Origin: Candidatus Hydrogenedentota bacterium
GTDB taxonomy: Bacteria; Hydrogenedentota; Hydrogenedentia; Hydrogenedentales; SLHB01
Reading direction: 5' to 3'
Assembly: GCA_007130675.1 (NCBI GenBank)
Contig: SLSB01000426.1
Span: 1-17,102, forward strand
DNA: 17,102 nt
The notes below the pieces were generated by a model. That model had not been told where the DNA came from. It ran no database searches and saw only the letters and a program-made list of their open reading frames with translations. Position 1 is the stretch's first letter, and each line of letters starts with the position of its first letter. Below, one piece after another: positions 7,617 to 15,705 of this stretch. The position numbers and the translations under genes were made by a program.

Positions 7617-7651
7617 CGGAGCGTCCCGACGGGGCGCTCCGTTCTTTATTC
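7617..7651 (+). terminator. Intrinsic terminator of gltA
   Basis: CGGAGCGTCCC (7617-7627), loop GAC, GGGGCGCTCCG (7631-7641): an 11-bp stem with a single G-T wobble, followed by the T-rich tail GTTCTTTATT. It lies 27 nt after the gltA stop. On the opposite strand the tail is A-rich upstream and lacks T after the stem, so it is mainly directional for gltA. Confidence 0.88.
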
Positions 7652-7673
7652 GAGAATACTCTCGGCGATTTGC

Positions 7674-7859
7674 TCAATCGGAGCGCGGAGATTCTTGCGT
7701 ACCAACCGGTTCGGCGCCGTAAAGCTCGTCGTAGGCCCTGCAAAAGGGGCAGTTCCGCTCGATGTGCCCCATGAAACGCCCATAGGACGACCCGGGAAAT
7801 CTCCGCCGGAGAATACAGGCCGGGCACATTCGGCATATCTGGGCGAGGACCTTCTTCAT
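7674..7859 (-). CDS. Small cysteine-rich (zinc-ribbon-like) protein of unknown function
   Basis: 61 aa on the minus strand. The start is well supported: AAGGA, 7 nt, then ATG followed by MKKVLAQICRMCPACILRRR. It holds five cysteines, C9, C12, C15, C37 and C40. The CxxC knuckles (C12-P-A-C15 and C37-P-F-C40) are 21 residues apart and look like a zinc ribbon or iron-sulfur site. The middle is basic and aromatic (RRRFPGSSYGRFMGHIERN), and the tail is acidic then polar. I do not recognise the family. The good ribosome binding site, cysteine pairing and non-random composition make it more than a chance frame, although it is short. A perfect TTGACA lies about 70 nt upstream on its strand, but I see no good -10 to go with it. 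It converges on gltA and diverges from the lipoprotein gene. Confidence 0.65.
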   Translation of the reverse strand: MKKVLAQICRMCPACILRRRFPGSSYGRFMGHIERNCPFCRAYDELYGAEPVGTQESPRSD

Positions 7860-8209
7860 AACATCATCCTTCTGAAAACCCGTGGATATGGAAACACGCT
7901 GCGCATTCGTCGCGCGACCACTCTGTCAAGCCTATACGATAAGAGCAGATCTCCCTAGACGATACACCGCCTGCCGGGACGATGCAAACGCCCCTGCCGC
8001 CCGAACTGATTGCCAGGCGACGGTCGAATCAAAGTCGCATGCGGGAGACGTCAATCTGCGAGACTGACGGCAGGAAACGGACGTTCCGGGTGACACGGCA
8101 CATCCTTTCCGTTCCAACGATTTGCCAGATTCGGGCCGGGTGGTGTAGGTTAACTGTTGGCGCACCTTGCAGCGCGTTTGGACGTTGCCGGGGTTGTGTG
8201 GAGGAATCA
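7860..8209. other. Intergenic region between the small Cys-rich gene and the SBBP lipoprotein
   Basis: 350 bp with no supported gene. A weak plus-strand promoter candidate for the lipoprotein is TTGCCA (8122-8127) and TAGGTT (8146-8151), 18 nt apart. A 5-bp inverted repeat CGTCA/TGACG with an 11-nt spacer lies near 8050-8070 and may be chance. Confidence 0.4.
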
Positions 8210-9712
8210 ATGATGCGTAACGCACGAAACCTGTTGTTCCTGGTGGTACTTCCGGCCATGTCGCTCCTGTTGACCGCCTGTCCGCCTGAATGGGAATTCC
8301 CAAACGGCCCGGACGATCCCCCCGATGAGCCAGAGCAGGCACAGGTGGTATGGGCCAGAAGCGCGGGCGGGCCCACAAGCGATGCGGCGTATGCCGTGGC
8401 GCTTGCACCAGACGGCGGCGCTATCACAACCGGCTATTTCACGTCCTATGCGGTGTTCTCGCCCGCGACACAACAAGAGGTCGCGTGGGCGTCCGCGGGG
8501 GACACCGACATCTTCATTACAAAACACGGGCCAGACGGACAACTCTCCTGGGTAGCAGCCGCCGGCGGCTCAGGCCCGGATGCAGGCCATGGCGTCTCCG
8601 TGCTTCCCGACGGTTCTTTCTATGTCGTTGGTTCCTATTCCCGATTCGCCGTGTTTGGAGTCCGGGATCCGATACAACGGGTGCTGCCTTCCTCAGGTCT
8701 GCGAGACGTCTTCGTGGCCCGCTACAACTCGAACGGCACACTGCGTTTCGCGGTGCGGGCGGGAGGCTACAAAGACGACGAAGCCTTTGCCGTGGACACG
8801 CTCGACAATGGTTCGGCCTTCGTGACCGGCTATTTTACGGACCTCGCTACCTTTGGCGCTCGTGAACCGGGTGAGACCACGCTCCCGGCCGCCGGTGCTC
8901 AGGACATATTTGTGGCGCGGTATAACAACGACGGCACCCTCGCCTGGGCCGAGCGCGGAGGCGGGCCGGCCACCGATGTGGGCACCGGAATCGCCGCCTA
9001 CCCCGACGGGTCGTGTGTCGTCGTGGGTTATGTCAGCTTGCGTTCCAAAGATGTCCGCGAAGGCATGGAAAAAGCATGGAGGCGCGCCGCTTATGTCGCG
9101 CGATTCGACGGCCAGGGCAAACGGTTGTGGCTCCATGAAATCGCCGGTTCAGACGACACCGCGGCAGAGGCCGTGGCAGCCCTTCCCAACGGTGACTCGG
9201 TAGTTGTTGGAGGATTCAAGGGAACGGTGACGTTTGGCCGTGGCGAAGCCAACGAAACAACGCTTTCGGCCGGCAATACCAGGGATGCGTTCTTTGCCCG
9301 GTTTGACGAAGACGGCGCCCTCGTGTGGGCAAAGCGGGCAGGTAGCAACAGAGGCGACACGCAACCCTATGCGGTCAGCGCGTTCGACGACGGGACGTTT
9401 GCGGCCGGAGGCTATTTTACCCGCGACCTTGTCCTCGGACCCGGAGAACCCAATGAAACCACGCTGACCGCGAAGGGAGGGCAAGACGTGTTCGCGGCTA
9501 CCTTCGGCCCCGACGGCAGCGTCAATCAGGCCTTTCACGGTGGCGGTACGAATGACCAGGCCATCATCGGCATCGCCTGCGCACCCGAGGGCAATTTTGT
9601 GGCGGCGGGCGCGTTTCGCGGCATGATGACCCTCGGGCTCGACTCGCCCGCATCGCAAGGCCTTACAACCGCGGGCGAGTGGGACATCTTTGTGGCCGAA
9701 ATCGCGCAGTGA
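8210..9712 (+). CDS. Outer-surface lipoprotein with seven SBBP-type beta-propeller repeats
   Basis: 500 aa from the ATGATG at 8210/8213 behind GAGGA; the open frame extends far upstream but that part lacks a ribosome binding site and a signal. The N-terminus is a lipoprotein signal (RNARNLLFLVVLPAMSLLLTAC) with lipobox LTAC and lipidated Cys24, then a Pro/Asp-rich tether. From about residue 46 to the end are seven repeats of roughly 65 residues. Each runs LxWAxxAGG, then D-A-x-x-V, PDGxxxVxGYF, xTFG, ETTLxAxGxxDIFVARYxxDG, the pattern of SBBP (seven-bladed beta-propeller) repeats. Seven units would close one propeller. Blade 4 is slightly shorter and has lost the ETTL segment. Such proteins usually act in surface binding or protein-protein contacts; no catalytic motif is seen. 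It is the first of a run of exported proteins on this strand. Confidence 0.85.
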   Translation: MMRNARNLLFLVVLPAMSLLLTACPPEWEFPNGPDDPPDEPEQAQVVWARSAGGPTSDAAYAVALAPDGGAITTGYFTSYAVFSPATQQEVAWASAGDTDIFITKHGPDGQLSWVAAAGGSGPDAGHGVSVLPDGSFYVVGSYSRFAVFGVRDPIQRVLPSSGLRDVFVARYNSNGTLRFAVRAGGYKDDEAFAVDTLDNGSAFVTGYFTDLATFGAREPGETTLPAAGAQDIFVARYNNDGTLAWAERGGGPATDVGTGIAAYPDGSCVVVGYVSLRSKDVREGMEKAWRRAAYVARFDGQGKRLWLHEIAGSDDTAAEAVAALPNGDSVVVGGFKGTVTFGRGEANETTLSAGNTRDAFFARFDEDGALVWAKRAGSNRGDTQPYAVSAFDDGTFAAGGYFTRDLVLGPGEPNETTLTAKGGQDVFAATFGPDGSVNQAFHGGGTNDQAIIGIACAPEGNFVAAGAFRGMMTLGLDSPASQGLTTAGEWDIFVAEIAQ

Positions 9713-9759
9713 CCACCGGTCTCCGTGCGTGTTTTGAAAACCAAAGCTTGAGCGATCAG

Positions 9760-9789
9760 AAAAAAGGCCTGTACCCGTTTGCCATTTTT
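9760..9789 (+). other. Weak hairpin with T-run between lipoprotein and first glycosidase-like gene
   Basis: AAAAAAGGC (9760-9768) and GCCATTTTT (9781-9789) pair with one mismatch around a 12-nt loop, ending in a T-run. It could be a weak terminator for the lipoprotein mRNA, but it is only 9 nt before the next Shine-Dalgarno and has only three GC pairs. Confidence 0.25.
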
Positions 9790-9810
9790 ATGTTTTGGGA
9801 GGAAGTGCCA

Positions 9811-12327
9811 ATGCAACATGTTATGCGAACGGCGTTGCTCGTTGTTCTTGTAGGCGTGATACTTGGAATGCCGCCAGCAGCCGGAGAAACAACCGTTGCT
9901 CGATCGGTCACCGTGGAGCTGGCGGGTAACGGCGACGCGCTGGACCAACGCGCGGCCGACGTGCTCACCTCGCGCATCACCCAACGGAGTGCCGTTCACA
10001 CTGGAGCACCGGCCGGGCAAAAGCCTGCTGGTGTGCTGCATGTGGCCATGGGCCGCCATGGCGGCAACGCCGATTTCGATGCCCGATGCGAAAACGCCGG
10101 CATGCGTCTGCCGGGCAATAACGAGTCCTATAAAGAAGGGTTCGCTTTGAAGACCGAGTCCGCCGCGCCAGGCGAAACCGTCGTCCTGCTCTGGAGTGCG
10201 GACCAGCGGGGGCTGCTCTACGGCGTGGGCGAGCTGCTGCGGGCGTTGACCTATGAACCCGAAAGCGTCCGGATTCCCGAACTCGACATCAGCACAGCGC
10301 CGGCCTACCGGTACCGCGGCGGCTGGGCCTACCAGGGCACGACAATGCGGCGCGACACAGGCGTCGACTTGTGGACGAATGACGAGTGGGAGCATTACGT
10401 CGTTGATCTCATGCTCGCAGGGGCCAATCTCGTGTATGCCCGCGAGATCGTCGAAGACGCCTTCGGGTTCGCCAAGTCGTTTGACTTGATGACCAAAACG
10501 GGCTGCCGTCCCAATCAATTGATGTGGGATTATCCCGAAGAATGGCAGGCGACCAACCCCGGACCCTATGTGTGCCCGTCCATCCCCGAGGCGCGGGAAG
10601 CACTGCGTGAGTACTGGGCGGACCAGTTCGACAAGCGCCCCGCCCATGATGTGCTCCGTATGTTCGCGGGCGACCCCGGCGGCTGCCACTGCGACGATTG
10701 CGAGCCGTGGGGCGCGACGTTTATCAAACTGTGCGAAGAACTGGCCGAAATGTGGCTGGAACGGCATCCGGACAGCACGGTACAAATCGCCAACCAAGAC
10801 GTGGACAACGCGGGCGATGCGTTCATCTTCGCGTATCTCAACGAAGAACCGCGAGAATGGCTGGACGCCATCAGCTACGGCCCGGGCAGCAACGCTATGT
10901 CCGAATATTTCCGGCGAGAGCTCCGCGAAGATCTTTTCGAGCATCCGCGACACGGGCCCATCAACCGGTATCTCGCCGAGATTTTGAACGAGATTCCACC
11001 CCGGCACCGCATTGTCCATTTCTCCGACATTACGCACTGGATCAGCGCGCAATATGAGGTGGAGAATCCCGAGCCTCATATCGCAAAGGTTTTCGGACGG
11101 CGGGCCTTTCACGCGCGCCCCAAAGCGTTTTACGAGATCTTCCAGCGGATCATGCCGTTCTCCGAGGGAGATATTCCCTATTCCGAGGGTTATCACGACG
11201 AGTTTCATCAATTCATGTGGAACCGGCTGCTGTGGAATCCCCATCAATCGCTGGAAGAGGTCGTGAATTCCTACACTGAGTATTACTTTGGCATTGAGGC
11301 CGCGCCGTACATGACCAAAGCACTGTATCAGCTCGAGAAGAATCTGGAAGAGCCCCTGGCCACGAATACGGGGATCGACGAGTATTACATCCTCGTGAAG
11401 ACAGCGGGCTGGCGCATGCCTCAACACTACAAAGAGCAGGACCACCGTTGGCATCTGCACATGCAGAAGGCCGCGCTGGATAAGTACGTGCAACTGAAGC
11501 TCGATCGCGAACAGGACATGGTGGACCGGGCCTACGCCCTTCTGGAACAAGGTCAACGCGACGCGGCGGTTGACGAAGTCGAGTACTGGGTCGTTGCGCC
11601 TTGCGTGACGCGGGCCCTCGACGTGTTGAATGAACCTGTGGAAGATGCGGAGATGGAGCTGCTCCGCGCCGAGGCCGGGCGGTTCGGCGATATCACCGAG
11701 GAGCGCATCAACGTTCGCAACCGCGGCTACTTCAAGCTCGACGAGCCGCTGCTCGAGGAGCTTCCGTGGCTGAAGAGCGAACTCGAAAAGGTGGGCATCG
11801 GGCACGGACGGCCCGAGGGTCAGCTACCCCCAACGGAACGCAAGGCGAAGGTCCGCGAGATACTGGGCTACGACGCCCTCGAACCCGGCAGCTTCTACGA
11901 CAACGCCGGGAACCCGGGGGAACAACCGCACCTTATCCGGGGCTCGACGTTTAACGCCCGCGAGTATCTGGACCCGGCCAACCGTCCGTCCGAGAACACG
12001 CTGGCATATACGCTGGGCCAGGAAGAAGGCGTGGCTTTCCGTTACACCGGCCTCGATTTGGATGCCGCCTACCGCGTACGTTTGACGTTTGTTGCCCCGC
12101 GGGGTCTCGGTGTTGCGCCGCCGGAAGGGGCTGTGTGGAAGCAGCATGTGTTGGCCGATGGTGAGTATATTGCCCGGGACGTTGAGTATCCGGAGTACAC
12201 GGCGGAACAATTTGAATTCGAGATTCCCGCCGAGCTGACCCAGGATGGTCAGGTGACTATATCGCTCGAGCCCGCCGAAGGCGCTCTGGCGACGCTCGTC
12301 TCGGAGATATGGCTTCTGCGGAAATGA
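9811..12327 (+). CDS. Secreted glycosidase-like protein (GH67/GH20 domain 2 / DUF4838-type), paralogue A
   Basis: 838 aa from ATG 9811 with GGAGGAA 6 nt upstream. Signal peptide: MQHVMRTALLVVLVGVILGM followed by PPAAG. Residues about 30-165 form the alpha/beta domain seen before the catalytic barrel in alpha-glucuronidase-type and GH20-type enzymes (LLYGVGELLRALTYEPESVRIP). APAYRYRGGW then leads into a probable (beta/alpha)8 domain. Within it lies DPGGCHCDDC (288-297), with C292, C294 and C297 similar to the short cysteine cluster of DUF4838 proteins and possibly metal-binding. Further blocks are NQDVDNAGD, ISYGPGSNAMSEYF, HFSDITHWISAQYE and YSEGYHDEFHQ. Residues about 700-838 look like a beta-sandwich ending in SEIWLLRK. 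The family match is by pattern only; the sugar substrate and catalytic acids are not established. It is followed 71 nt later by a close paralogue. Confidence 0.72.
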   Translation: MQHVMRTALLVVLVGVILGMPPAAGETTVARSVTVELAGNGDALDQRAADVLTSRITQRSAVHTGAPAGQKPAGVLHVAMGRHGGNADFDARCENAGMRLPGNNESYKEGFALKTESAAPGETVVLLWSADQRGLLYGVGELLRALTYEPESVRIPELDISTAPAYRYRGGWAYQGTTMRRDTGVDLWTNDEWEHYVVDLMLAGANLVYAREIVEDAFGFAKSFDLMTKTGCRPNQLMWDYPEEWQATNPGPYVCPSIPEAREALREYWADQFDKRPAHDVLRMFAGDPGGCHCDDCEPWGATFIKLCEELAEMWLERHPDSTVQIANQDVDNAGDAFIFAYLNEEPREWLDAISYGPGSNAMSEYFRRELREDLFEHPRHGPINRYLAEILNEIPPRHRIVHFSDITHWISAQYEVENPEPHIAKVFGRRAFHARPKAFYEIFQRIMPFSEGDIPYSEGYHDEFHQFMWNRLLWNPHQSLEEVVNSYTEYYFGIEAAPYMTKALYQLEKNLEEPLATNTGIDEYYILVKTAGWRMPQHYKEQDHRWHLHMQKAALDKYVQLKLDREQDMVDRAYALLEQGQRDAAVDEVEYWVVAPCVTRALDVLNEPVEDAEMELLRAEAGRFGDITEERINVRNRGYFKLDEPLLEELPWLKSELEKVGIGHGRPEGQLPPTERKAKVREILGYDALEPGSFYDNAGNPGEQPHLIRGSTFNAREYLDPANRPSENTLAYTLGQEEGVAFRYTGLDLDAAYRVRLTFVAPRGLGVAPPEGAVWKQHVLADGEYIARDVEYPEYTAEQFEFEIPAELTQDGQVTISLEPAEGALATLVSEIWLLRK

Positions 12328-12398
12328 TTGACGAATAGACGGAAACGCTTTGTTTTGAATGCTTCATGTGTGCAAGGACCTGAAACGAGGAGGGGACC

Positions 12399-14870
12399 AT
12401 GAGAATGGCGGCGATCGTGTTTGCGTGGGCGGCGCTTGTTTGCGCAACGGCAGCGCCAAGTCATGCCGTGGCGTGTGAAGACGTGTGCGCCGTGGACGCG
12501 GCGGTCATCATACCGGCTGGATACGCAGATCAAGCGGAGACGCGCGTGGCCGAGATCCTGCGCGAACGGATTCAGCGCCGCAGCGAACTTCCGATCGCGA
12601 TAGAGGATGCGCCGAACGGCGCGGCGTTGCGCATCTACATTGGGCGCGTCGGCGGGTCGCAGGGGTTTGACGAGGCGCGCCGCGGCGCAGGCATCGAGTT
12701 GCCCGGCAACAAACGGCCCTATGAAGAAGGTTTTGCCATCCAGTCCGCATGCGCTCCTGATGGCGGCCACGACGTGCATATCTGGGCGGCGGACAAACGA
12801 GCGCTGCTCTACGGCGCGGGCGAGCTGCTGCGACGAATCGTCTATGAGGCCGACTCGATCCGCATAGGAAACTTCGAGGTGAGCACGGCCCCCGCCTACC
12901 GAATCCGCGGCGCCTCGGCGAACCAGGGCGGTACGATGCGCCAGGTCACCGGCGCGCGAGCGTGGACGTCCGGGGAATGGCAGGACTACGTCATCGAAAC
13001 CGCGCTGGCGGGCACGAATATGCACTATGCCGCGGGAAGCGACTTCGATTTCGTAAAGTCGTTGGATCTCCTGGCGGTGCGCACCGGTTGCCGCCCGAAT
13101 CAACTGCCGGACCGAGCGTATCCGCCTGAATGGCAGGCCACGGAGATGGGGCGTTACGTTTGCCCGTCGATACCGGAAGCGCGCGAGGCATTGTTCGACT
13201 ATTGGGACACCGAACTGCGGCGGCGGCGGCCTCACGACGTGCTGCGCTTCTACGCGGGCGACCCCGGCGGATGCCGCTGCGACGATTGCGCCCCGTGGGG
13301 CAAAACCTTCGTCGAGCTGTCGGAAGCCTTCGCGGCCATCTGGCTCGAGGCCAATCCCGAAAGTTCCGTGCAGATCGTGAACCAGGACGTAGACAATGCG
13401 GGTGACCGGGCCATCTTTGATTACCTCCAGGAAGAGCCGCGCGAATGGCTGGACGCCATCAGCTACGGACCCGGCAGCAACGCCATGTCAGAATACTTCC
13501 GTCCGGAGCTTCGCGAAGACCTGTTCGAGTATCCGAGGCATGGACCCATCAACCGGTATCTCGCCGAGATCCTCAACGAGATTCCGGCGCGGCACGATAT
13601 CGTGCATTACTCGGATATTACCCACTGGATTAGCGCGCAGTACGAGGTGGACCACCCCGAGCCGAATATTTTCAACGTTTACGGGCGCCGGACCTTCCAC
13701 GCGCGGCCGCAGGCCTTCTACAATGTTTTTCAGCAGATCATGCCCTTTTCCGAAGGGGACATCATCTATTCGGAGGGGTATCACGATGAATTCCACCAGT
13801 TTCTGTGGCAACGGCTGTTGTGGGACCCGCATCAATCGCTGGACGACGTGCTGATGGATTACTGCACCTACCACTTTGGCCCCGATGCCGCGCCGCTTAT
13901 GGCCCGGGCCTTGCGAATACTCGAGAAGAATCTGGAGACGCCGTTGGCACACAACGAGGGCGTCAACGAATACTATATGCTCGTGCGGGAAGCCGGATGG
14001 CTGATCCCCGAGCATTACATCGAGCAGGACCACCGTTGGCATCTACACATGCAGAAGGCGGCGTTGGACAAGTACGTCCAGCTCCGGCTGCTGCGCGAGA
14101 AGGCCCGATCGAGCACGATCTACAGGCTGCTCGAGGACGGGCTCGAGCGCGGCGAGGAAGGCGAGGCCGTGGCGGCGGCGCAAGACGCGCTGGCCGAACC
14201 CATCGAGAACAGCGAGATGCGCCGGCTCCTGGCCGAGGCCGGCGAATTGGGCGACGTCACCGAGGAACGCTTCGCCGTGCGCAATGTCGGCTATTTCAAT
14301 CTTGACCGGCCCTTAACGGAGATGCCCTGGCTCGAACGCGAGCTTGAAGAGGCGGCACAGGCGGACGGCGACCAACGGCGAGAGCAAATCGAGCGCATCG
14401 TCTATTACGACGTTGTTGGTCCCGGCGAATTCTATGACGATGCGGGCAACCCGGACCGCCAGCCCCGTCTCGTGCGCGGTTCGACCTTCAATGCGCGGCC
14501 GTTCATGGACCCCACGAACCGGCCCTCGCAAAACACCATCGCCTACACGCTCATGGAGCCGGAAGGCGTGGCCTTTCATTACACCGGTCTCGAATCAGAC
14601 GTCTCGTACCGGGTGCGCATGACCATGGTGGCCCCGCGGCTGCCGCAAACCATGACGGCAGGCGCGCCGGAGCTTCGTTTAGCGCAGCACGTGCTGGCAG
14701 ACGGCGAATATATCGCTCGCGACGTCGAATTCCCTGAGTATACGGCGGAACACTTCGAGTTCGACATTCCCGCCGAAGCAACGACGGACGGCGAAGTGAC
14801 CATCGCGCTCGAGCCCGTTGACGGCGGCATCGCGACGGTGGTTTCGGAGGTGTGGCTGTTGCGAGAGTAA
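12399..14870 (+). CDS. Secreted glycosidase-like protein (GH67/GH20 domain 2 / DUF4838-type), paralogue B
   Basis: 823 aa from ATG 12399 with GAGGAGGGG upstream. Signal peptide: MRMAAIVFAWAALVCATAAP then SHA. It is collinear with paralogue A along the whole length: ALLYGAGELLRR, APAYRIRGA, DPGGCRCDDC again at residues 288-297, ISYGPGSNAMSEYF, HYSDITHWISAQYE, YSEGYHDEFHQF and the C-terminal SEVWLLRE. The middle (about residues 370-510) is nearly identical to A, while the N-terminal domain, the 590-690 helical region and the C-terminal loop vary more. It carries extra cysteines just after the signal (ACEDVC) that A lacks. This is a tandem duplication with divergence, not a recent copy. The two products probably act on related substrates or different ends of one polymer (inference). 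Its stop lies 105 nt before the SagB-like gene. Confidence 0.72.
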   Translation: MRMAAIVFAWAALVCATAAPSHAVACEDVCAVDAAVIIPAGYADQAETRVAEILRERIQRRSELPIAIEDAPNGAALRIYIGRVGGSQGFDEARRGAGIELPGNKRPYEEGFAIQSACAPDGGHDVHIWAADKRALLYGAGELLRRIVYEADSIRIGNFEVSTAPAYRIRGASANQGGTMRQVTGARAWTSGEWQDYVIETALAGTNMHYAAGSDFDFVKSLDLLAVRTGCRPNQLPDRAYPPEWQATEMGRYVCPSIPEAREALFDYWDTELRRRRPHDVLRFYAGDPGGCRCDDCAPWGKTFVELSEAFAAIWLEANPESSVQIVNQDVDNAGDRAIFDYLQEEPREWLDAISYGPGSNAMSEYFRPELREDLFEYPRHGPINRYLAEILNEIPARHDIVHYSDITHWISAQYEVDHPEPNIFNVYGRRTFHARPQAFYNVFQQIMPFSEGDIIYSEGYHDEFHQFLWQRLLWDPHQSLDDVLMDYCTYHFGPDAAPLMARALRILEKNLETPLAHNEGVNEYYMLVREAGWLIPEHYIEQDHRWHLHMQKAALDKYVQLRLLREKARSSTIYRLLEDGLERGEEGEAVAAAQDALAEPIENSEMRRLLAEAGELGDVTEERFAVRNVGYFNLDRPLTEMPWLERELEEAAQADGDQRREQIERIVYYDVVGPGEFYDDAGNPDRQPRLVRGSTFNARPFMDPTNRPSQNTIAYTLMEPEGVAFHYTGLESDVSYRVRMTMVAPRLPQTMTAGAPELRLAQHVLADGEYIARDVEFPEYTAEHFEFDIPAEATTDGEVTIALEPVDGGIATVVSEVWLLRE

Positions 14871-14891
14871 CCATTTCTGAAGACCTGCAAA

Positions 14892-14970
14892 CGCACCTCC
14901 GCACGAAGTGCGGCGAACACGCATCGAGAAGCAGTCGCAGACAAAGCAACAAAAGGAAAACGGAGGTGCG
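14892..14970 (+). promoter_or_regulatory. Putative two-state leader RNA hiding the SagB-like gene's ribosome binding site
   Basis: CGCACCTCCG (14892-14901) is the exact reverse complement of CGGAGGTGCG (14961-14970), which contains the GGAGGTG Shine-Dalgarno of the gene starting at 14976. Pairing would close a 59-nt loop and hide the ribosome site. A second hairpin, CCGCAC (14899-14904), loop GAA, GTGCGG (14908-14913), uses three of the same anti-SD bases, so the two folds exclude each other. The hexamer GTGCGG recurs at 14966-14971. No T-run follows, which points to translational rather than transcriptional control. The structure is read from the sequence; the switch function is inference. 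Confidence 0.55.
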
Positions 14971-14975
14971 GAAAA

Positions 14976-15698
14976 ATGAAAACGAAAATTGCGAAACCGA
15001 TTGTTCTGCTGACTTGTATTCTACTCTTGGTAGCGGCGACAATTGCCGTGCAGCAACAAGGACCGAGGTACCTTGAAATGAAAGCGGAAGACAACAACAC
15101 ATTTCGTGTTGAACTGCCCGACCCGGATTTGACGGGAGAAATGCCTCTCGAGGAAGCCATTTCCAAGAGAAGGTCTGTCAGAGACTACCAAGACGAAGCC
15201 TTAACCCTCGAGCAGGTTTCCCAGCTTCTCTGGGCAGTCCAGGGGATTACCGCCCCTGAGTTCGGAGGCCGGGCCGCTCCTTCAGCCGGCGCGCTTTATC
15301 CGTTGGAGATTTATCTTACGGTAAAAAATGCGGAAGGAATTGCAGCCGGCGCATACCGGTATTTGCCGGAAACCCATGAATTGAGCCGGGTTTTGGAAGG
15401 CGATGTTGGCGGGCAGTTGGCCAGCGCGGCGCTCGAGCAAACCTTTATCGCCCGAGCCCCGGTTAATTTGGTTTTCGCAGGCGTTTATGCAAGAACTACT
15501 GCCAAGTACGGCGAAAGGGGAGTTCAATATGTCCATATGGAAGTAGGCCATGCCGGCCAGAACGTCTACCTTCAGGCACAGAGCTTGGGACTTGGAACGG
15601 TGGCCGTGGGCGCTTTCAACGATGAGGAAGTGAAACGACTACTGAACATGCCTGGCGAAGAAACCCCCTTATACTTAATGCCAGTCGGCAAGGAATAA
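14976..15698 (+). CDS. SagB/ThcOx-family nitroreductase (FMN dehydrogenase) with N-terminal signal or anchor
   Basis: 240 aa, ATG 14976 with GGAGGTG 7 nt upstream. Residues 1-28 (KTKIAKPIVLLTCILLLVAATIA) are a signal peptide or membrane anchor. The rest is a single nitroreductase domain of the SagB/ThcOx type: RRSVRDY (65-71, FMN phosphate contacts), PSAGALYPLEIYL (from 102), AYRYLPETHEL, YVHMEVGHAGQNVYLQAQSLGLGTVAVGAF, and the C-terminal YLMPVGK. Family members use FMN and oxidise azoline rings in peptide natural products or reduce other small molecules. No YcaO cyclodehydratase, SagC/SagD or precursor peptide is in the window, so a thiazole/oxazole pathway cannot be claimed. An exported FMN enzyme is unusual. 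Its GC content is near 50 percent over 15001-15240 by hand count, lower than the glycosidase genes look, which hints at a separate origin. It is 7 nt from the next gene. Confidence 0.85.
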   Translation: MKTKIAKPIVLLTCILLLVAATIAVQQQGPRYLEMKAEDNNTFRVELPDPDLTGEMPLEEAISKRRSVRDYQDEALTLEQVSQLLWAVQGITAPEFGGRAAPSAGALYPLEIYLTVKNAEGIAAGAYRYLPETHELSRVLEGDVGGQLASAALEQTFIARAPVNLVFAGVYARTTAKYGERGVQYVHMEVGHAGQNVYLQAQSLGLGTVAVGAFNDEEVKRLLNMPGEETPLYLMPVGKE

Positions 15699-15705
15699 CA
15701 CATTC

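Noticed and set aside
6283..7836. 517-codon minus-strand open frame opposite gltA
   Set aside because: It is a shadow of citrate synthase, runs through the gltA terminator region, and shows no protein family pattern.
9535..11805. 756-codon open frame on the minus strand opposite the lipoprotein end and paralogue A
   Set aside because: It mirrors a real plus-strand gene with signal peptide and conserved paralogue. It has no ribosome binding site or recognisable domain; long antisense frames are common in GC-rich coding DNA.
14852..15076. Short plus-strand frame beside the SagB-like gene considered as a peptide natural-product precursor
   Set aside because: It starts inside the paralogue B coding end, has no ribosome binding site, overlaps the SagB-like start in another frame, and lacks a leader plus Cys/Ser/Thr-rich core layout.
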